From positions 4,226 through 68,225 of the forward strand of contig NZ_JBKBEU010000004.1 in NCBI RefSeq assembly GCF_047372505.1: a stretch of DNA of 64,000 nucleotides, read 5' to 3'. The DNA is from Phaeobacter cretensis (GTDB lineage: Bacteria; Pseudomonadota; Alphaproteobacteria; Rhodobacterales; Rhodobacteraceae). Position 1 is the first letter of the stretch. Every line of letters begins with the position of its first letter. Positions 24,575 to 32,218 of the stretch are shown in pieces. The position numbers were made by a program, and so were the translations under genes. The notes under the pieces were generated by a model, which did no database searches, was not told where the DNA came from, and saw only the letters and a list, made by a program, of their open reading frames with translations.

Positions 24575-26584
24575 TTACTCCGCCGGGATTTTCTGGGTGA
24601 CCAGCTCGCCCAGCACCTCTTCAAGCGCAACAGCATCGCCGCCTCTCAGGCATGTCAGGGCAGTCCTGGGCAAACGACGTTTGGCCCGCAGCAAGGGGGT
24701 TACCGGTCGCTTGCTGTCATGAGACAGCTCGGCACTGACCAGTCGCGATCCCGCCGCCTCACGCAGCCGCGCCACATGGGCCAGATCCAGCGGATGATCA
24801 CCGTGGATGGCATAGATCCGCGTGGCCTCCCCAAATCCGGTGCAGGCATCACGGTAAGTACCGCTCCAGTCCAGCTTGCGCGCAGCCGGGAACCGGATCT
24901 CTCCAGGCATCAGAGCCTCGGCCAGTGTCGTGATCGGTTGCAGGGCGACCACGTTCTCCGCGCCGATCACATCGGCAAAGGACATGGCACCAAAGGCCCC
25001 CATGCCGGAACCAAGGGCGTGGATCTTGTCAAACCCCGCCAGCCACTCGCGAGTCTCCGGCGCCTGAAAATACTGTTCCAGATCCAGTGGACGATACCAG
25101 TTCTGCTGATGCGGCAACACTGACAACACCGCATAACCTGCCTTGATCAGAAAACGTTCGCCAAACCCCGGCCGCAACGGATCCTTGCGATCCAATGCCT
25201 GACCCGCCCCTTCAAAGGTGACAACCAACTCCCGTGCGCCCTCTGGCCGCAGCCGCCGCATGGCATAAGACGGGGTCAGCGTGGTGGTCGGCCACAGCCC
25301 CTCTGGCAGCGCCTCTTCCAGGTCTTTCTGGCGATGGGTGACGCCCAGATGACCCTGCCGGTCCACCGCAGGCACCGGCTGCGCCTCTTCGGGCACAATG
25401 GTGTCGACCTCCAGCCCGTGTTCGGCCAAGGCCGCCACATATTCGGCATGGCGCTGGCGATAGGTCGTCTTCATCTTGTCCAGCATCTCGGGCGACAGAT
25501 ATTCATCCAGCGTCGCCTTCAGCCCCTTGCGCATGAATTTCTGCGTGTTCAGCGCCGGCAGGTCAAAATGCTCGGTCAGCTCAGCCACCCGGTTGTCATG
25601 TTTGAGGAAAATCGCGGGCTGTCCCGCCTGCAAGGCCGCAACCCCGCCATGAAAGCGGTCCCCGATATAGACATCATGCAGCATCGCGGCCTGTCGCCAG
25701 GCGCCGGCCTCAGAGAAATAATAATAGCGGTTGAAGGCGACCTCATGGCCGGATTTGCGGCTCAGCCAGCGGTTCAATACGTCAGGCTGGGCAATGTTAT
25801 TGCCCTCGTTATAGCCAAAGCGCTCACGGATGAATTTGCCATAGCCAAAGATCTCATCCTGGAACACATAAGAGGCGTCGATCTTGCCAAAGGCCTTGGC
25901 CAGTTCCGTGCCGCGTTCGACGATGGCGCCGTCGCGCATGGTCAGATGACCTGCGGTCATCACATTGGCCTGACGCCCCTTGGCCTGGGCCGCCGCCCCG
26001 TCGATGGCCAGGATCGACTGCGGATAGACATAGAGACTGGGGCAGCCCAGCACGGTGGTGTTTTCCAGACCGTTGTCAGCCAGCCACTGTGCCGTCTGGG
26101 TGCCACGCACCCCGAACAGGCTGGCCCGTTCATTGAGCAGCGCCAGAAGATCGCGGTTGCCCGGCATCAGATCCGTGAACGCATGAGAGCCCTGCATCCC
26201 GGCGCCCAACACCACAAAGGGCACTGCCCCGTCCAGCGCCTCAAGCGCGGTAAACAACCGGATACCATCGTGATTGGGGCGGATGAAATTGGCCAGCGAC
26301 ACCACGATAATGTCGAAATGCTCGGCGATGATCTCGGCAAAACCCTCCCCGAGGTTTTTCTGCAGGTTGGCGATATTGCCCACGGCGGATCCATCCGGAT
26401 CCTTGCGCAGGCTCCGGGCAGGCGCTTCGGCGTGAATGATATTGCCGCGGTTCCCGGTCAGCTTATGCGCCGGTTTCAACCCATGCAGACTGTCGGTCAC
26501 TGTTGGCGGTACGCCCAGGATACTGGATAGTGCGGGATCCGGACGGTGGGCCGAAAGCACAGGAGCATGGAAAAGGATTCTCAT
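24575..26584 (-). CDS. polysaccharide pyruvyl transferase-like protein with C-terminal alpha/beta-hydrolase-like domain
   Basis: The N-terminal ~380 residues match the polysaccharide pyruvyl transferase family: GNRGNIIHAEAP, LANFIRP, VLGAGMQG, VRGTQTAQWLADNG, and DRFHGGVAALQAGQPAIFL near residues 305-325. Such enzymes add ketal pyruvate to polysaccharide sugars. A further ~250 residues follow (from about 420) with VVTFEGAGQAL, ALGSGMGAFGAMSFADVIG and AIHGDHPLDLAHV, which look like an alpha/beta-hydrolase fold. The total of 669 residues is about twice a normal pyruvyltransferase. The ATG at 26584 follows GGTGAT; the open frame continues to 27403 over the divergent GT4 gene and is rejected there. 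Confidence 0.82.
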   Translation of the reverse strand: MRILFHAPVLSAHRPDPALSSILGVPPTVTDSLHGLKPAHKLTGNRGNIIHAEAPARSLRKDPDGSAVGNIANLQKNLGEGFAEIIAEHFDIIVVSLANFIRPNHDGIRLFTALEALDGAVPFVVLGAGMQGSHAFTDLMPGNRDLLALLNERASLFGVRGTQTAQWLADNGLENTTVLGCPSLYVYPQSILAIDGAAAQAKGRQANVMTAGHLTMRDGAIVERGTELAKAFGKIDASYVFQDEIFGYGKFIRERFGYNEGNNIAQPDVLNRWLSRKSGHEVAFNRYYYFSEAGAWRQAAMLHDVYIGDRFHGGVAALQAGQPAIFLKHDNRVAELTEHFDLPALNTQKFMRKGLKATLDEYLSPEMLDKMKTTYRQRHAEYVAALAEHGLEVDTIVPEEAQPVPAVDRQGHLGVTHRQKDLEEALPEGLWPTTTLTPSYAMRRLRPEGARELVVTFEGAGQALDRKDPLRPGFGERFLIKAGYAVLSVLPHQQNWYRPLDLEQYFQAPETREWLAGFDKIHALGSGMGAFGAMSFADVIGAENVVALQPITTLAEALMPGEIRFPAARKLDWSGTYRDACTGFGEATRIYAIHGDHPLDLAHVARLREAAGSRLVSAELSHDSKRPVTPLLRAKRRLPRTALTCLRGGDAVALEEVLGELVTQKIPAE

Positions 26585-26848
26585 TATATCACCAAACGTT
26601 GTCAGCCACTGCCCGGTACATAGGAGCGAATGGCGCATAAGAATAAAGGGGGGGCGGCCACCGTGGCTTTGCGCATCCGGTAGCCGCAGCCCCCGGGATT
26701 GCTGCGTTGCGCATATGTTAGCGCCGTGACCTCTCCAGGAACAAGCCCGGAAAGACCCGGCACGCCCTTGCAGGTGAAACTCTGCCCAGCCACGTGCACG
26801 GTCTTTCAAAGGGTTGCACCTGCAGCGCTCTCGCGGCATGGATAGGGA

Positions 26849-28093
26849 ATGAAATTTCTCTTTGTGCACCAGAACATGCCCGGCCAGTACCGGGAAATGA
26901 TCCAGTGGCTGGCCAGTCAGGGCGAGCATGAGATCGTGTTTTTGACCCAGCGAAACGATGTGACGCTTCCCGGGGTCGCCACTGCGACCTACAGCAGCCA
27001 CCATCAGCCTGCCGCAGATGCCTATGGGCTGTCCAAGGATTGGGAGGCAGCGGCCGGCAATGGCATTGGCGCCGCTCTTGCTGCGCGTCAGTTGGACTCC
27101 AGAGACGGGTTCAAACCCGATATCATCATTGGCCATACCGGCTGGGGTGAGCTGACCTTTATGAAAGAGGTCTGGCCAGATGTGCCGATCATTGGCTTCT
27201 TTGAATATTTCTACCGCACCAGTGGCGGACTGGTTGGCTTTGACCCGGAGACCCCTCCTGGCGAACACGCCGGATTTTTTGCCCATGCCCGCAATACGGT
27301 GCCTTTTGCAAATATCGACGTGGTTGATTTGGGTCACAGCCCGACCGTCTGGCAGCGCGACCGCTTCCCCAAGAGCTTTCACGACAAGATCTACGTCAGC
27401 CATGACGGCATCCGCACCGACCGGCTGCAGCCGGATGCCAATGCCAGCATTGGTCTGGGCCGCTTGCCCAAGCCACTAAGCCGCGATGATGAGGTGATCA
27501 CCTATATCGCCCGCAATATGGAACGCACCCGTGGTTTTCACGTGATGATGCGCGCCCTGCCCAAGATCCTGTCGGAACGTCCCAATGCGCGGATCTTGAT
27601 GATTGGTGGCAATGAGACCTCTTATGGGCGCGAAAGCACCCACCCGGCGGGGCTGCGCGGCGAGATGGAGGATGAGCTGGGCGATAGCGTTGATTGGAGC
27701 CGGGTGCATTTTCTCGGCCGGGTGCCTTACGGCGATCTGTGTAAGATCATCCGCATCAGCCGCTGCCATATCTATCTGACCATGCCCTTTGTGCTCAGCT
27801 GGTCGCTGCTGGAATCTATGTCGATGCAGGCCACCGTGGTGGCGGCAGACGTGGAACCGGTGCGCGAGGCCGTCACCCATAATGAGACCGGCATGTTGGT
27901 GGATTTCTTTGACTCCGCAGCGCTGGCCGATCAGGTGGTGGATGTGCTGGCCAATCCCGGCGCCTATGCCCATCTCGGCCCCAATGCCCGCGCTCATGTG
28001 GTGGAGACTTACGATTTTCTGACCCGCTGCATGCCCGAGCACGCCCGCCAGATCAACGCGCTCCTGCCCGCAAATAAACAGCTGAAGATCTGA
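26849..28093 (+). CDS. family 4 glycosyltransferase
   Basis: The 414-residue protein begins MKFLFVHQNMPGQYREMIQWL, typical of GT4 enzymes with a Glyco_trans_4-type N-terminal domain. It has ITYIARNMERTRGFHVMMRALPKIL as the start of the GT-B C-terminal domain, ILMIGGNETSYG, HFLGRVPYGDL, and SWSLLESMSMQATVVAADVEPVREAV with the nucleotide-sugar-binding ESM...A motif. It adds a sugar to the growing glycan in the cytoplasm. It is divergent from the pyruvyltransferase gene with ~260 bp between starts, and a hairpin terminator follows. Confidence 0.93.
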   Translation: MKFLFVHQNMPGQYREMIQWLASQGEHEIVFLTQRNDVTLPGVATATYSSHHQPAADAYGLSKDWEAAAGNGIGAALAARQLDSRDGFKPDIIIGHTGWGELTFMKEVWPDVPIIGFFEYFYRTSGGLVGFDPETPPGEHAGFFAHARNTVPFANIDVVDLGHSPTVWQRDRFPKSFHDKIYVSHDGIRTDRLQPDANASIGLGRLPKPLSRDDEVITYIARNMERTRGFHVMMRALPKILSERPNARILMIGGNETSYGRESTHPAGLRGEMEDELGDSVDWSRVHFLGRVPYGDLCKIIRISRCHIYLTMPFVLSWSLLESMSMQATVVAADVEPVREAVTHNETGMLVDFFDSAALADQVVDVLANPGAYAHLGPNARAHVVETYDFLTRCMPEHARQINALLPANKQLKI

Positions 28094-28113
28094 GACACCA
28101 TCTTCGGGAGGAT

Positions 28114-28145
28114 CTGCGGTGGCCATCACCACCGCAGTCCCGTTT
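28114..28145 (+). terminator. terminator after the GT4 gene
   Basis: CTGCGGTGG pairs with CCACCGCAG around a 6-base loop and is followed by TCCCGTTTTG. It lies between the convergent GT4 and LuxR-type genes. Confidence 0.75.
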
Positions 28146-28161
28146 TGTCCTGCAAGCTAGC

Positions 28162-28932
28162 TCAGGACAGGAATTGCTCCGAGGCCCAGATTGCGGCCTG
28201 GGTGCGGTTCTTGGCGCCCACTTTGCGAAAACAAGTGCGCAGATGCACCTTGACCGTGGCCTCACAGATGCCCAGCTCATTGGCGATGGATTTATTGGTG
28301 GCGCCATCGATCAGCTTGGTCAAAATCAACCACTCCCGCCCCGACAGGCCCCGCTCTGCCGCTGAGGCTGGCATGCTGCGCAGATCTTGACCTAAGCCTG
28401 CCCCGCTTGGCTTGATATCAGAGCCTATTTCTAGGTTTTTTCCATTAAATTGATCTGCTGGATCCCCCTCCTCCGAGGAGGAATGCGCCCCCTGCCCCAC
28501 AGGATTCACCCTGTGATCACCACCAGAGACTGTGACCTCGGCGGCGCGCAGAGCGGCGGAAATATCCGATGGCACGATGCGATAACCACTTTGTACAACC
28601 CGCAGGGCAGCAATCAGCGCATCGGCAGATTTGCGTTGCGGGATCACTGCTTCAGCATAAGCGCTCAGCGCGTTTTGCATACTGGTGGAACATTCACGCC
28701 CCATGATCAGGATCAGCAAAGAGGCGTCATTGCCTTCCTTGAACTGGCGTAACTCCTCCACCAGTTCGGGCCCGGTTTCATGGCTGTAATACAGCACCAG
28801 ATCATCCAAACCCAGCCCAGATAACGTCGACAACTCATCACAACAGGTGCCGATCTGGTAATCGTTACTCTGGCAAATAGCCAGAAACATGTCGCGCAAC
28901 AAACGACTTTCGCCCACAATATGAATAGGCAT
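28162..28932 (-). CDS. LuxR/CsgD-type regulator with degenerate receiver
   Basis: The 256-residue protein begins MPIHIVGESRLLRDMFLAICQ, resembling the first strand and helix of a response-regulator receiver. The strand that should carry the phosphorylated Asp reads DDLVLYYSHE, so it is probably not phosphorylated in the normal way. A linker of ~60 residues leads to a C-terminal LuxR helix-turn-helix (LSGREWLILTKLIDGATNKSIANELGICEATVKVHL, split here near residues 190-230). This plan is shared by biofilm regulators such as CsgD and VpsT. The ATG at 28932 follows GGGGG; the frame extends to 29022 without a better start. It is divergent from another LuxR-type gene. Confidence 0.88.
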   Translation of the reverse strand: MPIHIVGESRLLRDMFLAICQSNDYQIGTCCDELSTLSGLGLDDLVLYYSHETGPELVEELRQFKEGNDASLLILIMGRECSTSMQNALSAYAEAVIPQRKSADALIAALRVVQSGYRIVPSDISAALRAAEVTVSGGDHRVNPVGQGAHSSSEEGDPADQFNGKNLEIGSDIKPSGAGLGQDLRSMPASAAERGLSGREWLILTKLIDGATNKSIANELGICEATVKVHLRTCFRKVGAKNRTQAAIWASEQFLS

Positions 28933-29849
28933 GGTATACCCCCATAACTTCAAAAAAACTGATCCATACACGATCAGATCGTCTCTACGGATGATCTCCG
29001 GAACATGGACATCACCGGGCATCGGACAGGTTTGGAAATCCCGGCCTTACCCTCGCGGTTCCGCTGCGACCCCCGTCACAGATGGCACCCCGGTCTTATC
29101 TCTCTTGTGTTACCCCTCCCATTCTTCTGGTTCGGTAATGGCCGCCCAACGGCCCGACAGACAGCCTTATAGCCTGTCGAATAACTATCTAATAATGGGC
29201 CTAAATACGTCCGGCCCCCTGCCTCCAAATCGCAGCTGTTACTGGCGCTGTACCGCATTGCGGCACTTCAAAATAACCCGAATCTCACCGTTTTTGTTAA
29301 AAAAAATACCTTTTGGTGGAATGTTGATACCCACACGTCTATCTCCTAAAGTCTTGTTTTTGATATATGCTTTTGTTTTATCAACAGGAATATCCTCAAC
29401 AGAACAAAGCCCATAGATGTGGACATTCCTCAATTATCTTGTGGAAACATCAGGTTCAGTCAACCTATACATGTTTTGCCTTTGAAAATCTTCCCGCCAG
29501 AGATGGAATCATCCTACTTTTGCTCACACTGCACACGGGCTCTACGCCTTCCGAGGTAGGTCTCTCTGGTGATATTTTTCAATAAGCGAATCCTTGCTGT
29601 TTCATAAGTAATTGAAATTCAACCGATTTTAAAAAATATCTATTTTCACCTTGTGGGTGACCCTAGGTCACTCTGCTAGATATAGATTAAATCTCAACGC
29701 TCTGCGGGATCCCCCCATGGTTGTTCATAGGGAAGCCCCGTTTACCCCATAAATCACCTCGCCCGAAGGGGTACGCCCTCTGCCCAATTTGACGGCAGCG
29801 ACGATATGTTAGGTTGGGACATATTCGTTTTGATATGCCGGGGGGCAAT
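28933..29849. other. 917-bp AT-richer region between two divergent regulator genes
   Basis: No convincing gene is visible. The stretch is clearly AT-richer than its neighbours (for example 29275-29460 and 29580-29700) and must hold the promoters of both LuxR-type genes. A perfect dyad GTGACC-CTA-GGTCAC lies at 29657-29671. Confidence 0.55.
29657..29671. promoter_or_regulatory. dyad GTGACC-CTA-GGTCAC, candidate operator
   Basis: The perfect 6-bp arms around 3 bases lie ~180 bp upstream of the plus-strand LuxR-type gene in the AT-rich divergent region. The size suits a dimeric helix-turn-helix protein, possibly one of the flanking regulators. Confidence 0.45.
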
Positions 29850-31037
29850 ATGAATGTGTTCGGGGGCGCCGTAATCGACACCGGCGAAATCGCTTTTGCG
29901 CGATCTTTTCAAAGACAAATGTCATCCATCACCACCACGGCCATTGCCGAGATTGATTGCAATGGCCCTTCTTGTCTGCTGGTGGCCACCAGCGACGATA
30001 TTGAGAACGTAACGGGCTGCCGCGCCGATCTGCGGCCGAAGCCAGCCAAAAGCGTTCTACAGTCAGCATTGCAGAGCGGCGCGCTCAGCCACTGCACACA
30101 GCTGCATGATCCGCAACAGCATCCCAACTCATGGCCTGACTGGCTGGACCCCAAAGTCCTGCGTGCAGATACCTCAGGCAAATGCGGATGTGGATCCGGC
30201 CGTTGGGCAGTGTTCTCCTGCCATTTTGCTGACGGCAGCCAAGACCGGGTCGCGCTGCACTTGGAAGGCAGTCAACATGACGCCCATTGCGCTGATATCC
30301 TGCCCGCCATCTGGCCGATTGCCCGTGAAGATGCGTTACGCGATATGCTGGATGTAAAGCCGGAACCCGGCACCAGCCTCGACACCTCCCCCGAGATCTC
30401 CGAGGCAATGCTGTGGACCATTTCCACCAAAAGCGACAGCGCCGTGCTGGTGCTGGATGCCTCCGGCCGGTTGCTCGATTGTAATGATGCCGGTTGCGAG
30501 ATGCTGGCCGCGGGCAACCTGCTGCACAACAACGACGGGGTGCTGCGCTGTGCAAACAGCAGTGAGACCCGCGCGTTTTATGCGGCGGTGCAAAGCTGCG
30601 CCAAGATACCCTGCGCGGCGACCAAGACAGCCGTCGATACCCGCACGTCACCCGCAGTCTCCGGTGGCAACGCCAGTCAGGAGCTGATCCTGTTTCTTCG
30701 GGATGCCGCCTCGGGCATGCGGCTGCCGGTCTCGCTGACCTGCTATCTTTGCGCAGATACACGCCGCGCGCTGGTGGTGGCGATCCTGCCGCGCCAACCC
30801 GATCAACAGCGGATCGAGATGTTGGCCCAGAAAATGGGGCTGTCGCCCTGTGAAGCCCGGGTTGCGGCGCTGATCCAGCTGGGCCTGTCCAATCGCGAGG
30901 CGGCCCACATTGCTGGCATCAAGGAACAGACCTTCAACACCTATGCCAAGCGGGTTCTGTCCAAGCTTGAAGTGGCCGGTCGCACCGAAATGGCACAGCG
31001 GCTGACCTGGCAAGCCTCCCTGGGGAGAGTGTCATGA
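29850..31037 (+). CDS. LuxR-family regulator with PAS-like sensor region
   Basis: The protein has ~395 residues from the ATG at 29850, which follows GGGGGGCAAT (ATGs at 29835 and 29814 are also in frame). The middle section, SAVLVLDASGRLLDCNDAGCEMLAAG, reads like a PAS fold. The C terminus is a LuxR DNA-binding domain: LSPCEARVAALIQLGLSNREAAHIAGIKEQTFNTYAKRVLSKL (near residues 328-372). The N-terminal third is not recognised and is rich in Cys and His (CGCGSGRW). It overlaps the next gene by ATGA, so the membrane protein downstream is probably its functional partner. Confidence 0.86.
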   Translation: MNVFGGAVIDTGEIAFARSFQRQMSSITTTAIAEIDCNGPSCLLVATSDDIENVTGCRADLRPKPAKSVLQSALQSGALSHCTQLHDPQQHPNSWPDWLDPKVLRADTSGKCGCGSGRWAVFSCHFADGSQDRVALHLEGSQHDAHCADILPAIWPIAREDALRDMLDVKPEPGTSLDTSPEISEAMLWTISTKSDSAVLVLDASGRLLDCNDAGCEMLAAGNLLHNNDGVLRCANSSETRAFYAAVQSCAKIPCAATKTAVDTRTSPAVSGGNASQELILFLRDAASGMRLPVSLTCYLCADTRRALVVAILPRQPDQQRIEMLAQKMGLSPCEARVAALIQLGLSNREAAHIAGIKEQTFNTYAKRVLSKLEVAGRTEMAQRLTWQASLGRVS

Positions 31038-31807
31038 ATAAGGTCAGCAATGAAATCCTCACCCAAGGGCCACCTGCACCGGTCCCACCGACCCAAGCCT
31101 CAATCGGCGCTGAAGCGCTTGCCGCGCTGGCGCATCGCCGCGCGGAAGCCACAGCAAGCACCAAAATGGAGAGCCCCACGGATAGCACAGATAATGGTCA
31201 AGAGAGTCAGCCAAACCGGGATGCCCCTGATCAGAACACCGATCAAAATATCGGCCAAGACATCAGCCCGGACATGAACCAGACAAGATCGGGCATCAGG
31301 CCGGATCACAGTCTTGCAGATCTTGACCGGCTCGCCGCGCATCTGCGCGGTGGCAGTCAACCACTCGCCGCACGCGCAGACCTCATCGAATTGCACAAGC
31401 GGATCACGGCCATGTTTGCCACGCTCAACGATGGTCTGGGTGAGATGTACACCCAAAAGGCTGAGGGAGATCGCATCGCGCTGAGTGCCCGCATCGACAC
31501 GCTGGAGGAAGCAGTGAACCGGATGGAGGGCGCGCTGCGGATCGAATTGGAGCCAGTGTTGCGCGACAGTTTTGCCAAGGTGATTGCCGACACGTCGATC
31601 CACCAGCGTGGGCTGGGCCAGCGGCTGAAACGCGGACTTGTCCGTAGCGGATTTTGCGCGTTGATCCTGGCGCTCGGACTGGCCGCAGGCACGCTGTATC
31701 ACAGCCGGATCGCAACCGCCTCCAGCACCGCCTGGACCGAGGCTCAGACCCAATGGGCCAGCTTTGTCAGATTTATCGAAACCACCAGTGGTGATACGGG
31801 CCCGTAA
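31034..31807 (+). CDS. membrane-anchored coiled-coil hypothetical protein
   Basis: The 257-residue protein has a polar, Gln/Asp/Pro-rich N-terminal half (up to ~90), a helical region with coiled-coil character (residues ~95-200, including IALSARIDTLEEAVNRMEG), and one membrane helix, SGFCALILALGLAAGTLYH (~210-228), with ~28 residues beyond. I do not recognise a family. Translational coupling to the LuxR-type gene suggests a role in signalling or in localising that regulator, which is inference only. Confidence 0.65.
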   Translation: MNKVSNEILTQGPPAPVPPTQASIGAEALAALAHRRAEATASTKMESPTDSTDNGQESQPNRDAPDQNTDQNIGQDISPDMNQTRSGIRPDHSLADLDRLAAHLRGGSQPLAARADLIELHKRITAMFATLNDGLGEMYTQKAEGDRIALSARIDTLEEAVNRMEGALRIELEPVLRDSFAKVIADTSIHQRGLGQRLKRGLVRSGFCALILALGLAAGTLYHSRIATASSTAWTEAQTQWASFVRFIETTSGDTGP

Positions 31808-32218
31808 CCCGATCACTATAGAAATAGCAGACTCTAAATAAAGAAAAAGAGTCTCAATCTTCCGGAGGCGCGGCTCCAAAGTTCGGCAGAATCGCTGTCC
31901 CAAACCCTTGCCGAACCTTGGGCCCGCTGCCTGTCCCAGAGATCTCTGCACGCTCTTCGCCCAGTCTTAGAGCAATGCAAAGATCCGGCAGGGTCCAGGT
32001 CTCGGTGCCGCGCCCCGGAAACTGAAAATTTGATGAAAATTTGTCCCCATTTGGGGGCATCCGCCCCGCCAGATTTGCGGTGCAATCATGTCCAAAGACC
32101 CAAGCGGTCTTTTGGAGTGGCCAGGTCCCAAACAGATTATTGCCTGGTCAGATTTCTAATGGGGGTCGCGTCGGGGGGCGCATCAAACCCCGGTATATTA
32201 ATTAGGAGGATGTTTAAG
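31808..32218. other. 411-bp leader/promoter region of the RTX gene
   Basis: No gene is supported. A CCCC-ATTT-GGGG hairpin lies near 32044-32056 and an AT-rich GGTATATTAATTAGGAGG precedes the RTX start. The open frame of the RTX gene extends back to 32030 but lacks a ribosome site there. Confidence 0.5.

Noticed and set aside
25334..26530. 398-residue plus-strand open frame opposite the pyruvyltransferase gene
   Set aside because: It is antisense to a clearly conserved protein and has no ribosome site or motif.
26585..27403. N-terminal extension of the pyruvyltransferase open frame
   Set aside because: It overlaps the GT4 gene on the other strand, and a good start with GGTGAT exists at 26584.
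2600..28430. Scattered AGGCTCT(G/A)A words (for example near 2605, 5111, 7771, 19400, 28424)
   Set aside because: They are too short and too variable in context to separate from chance; no consistent position relative to genes.
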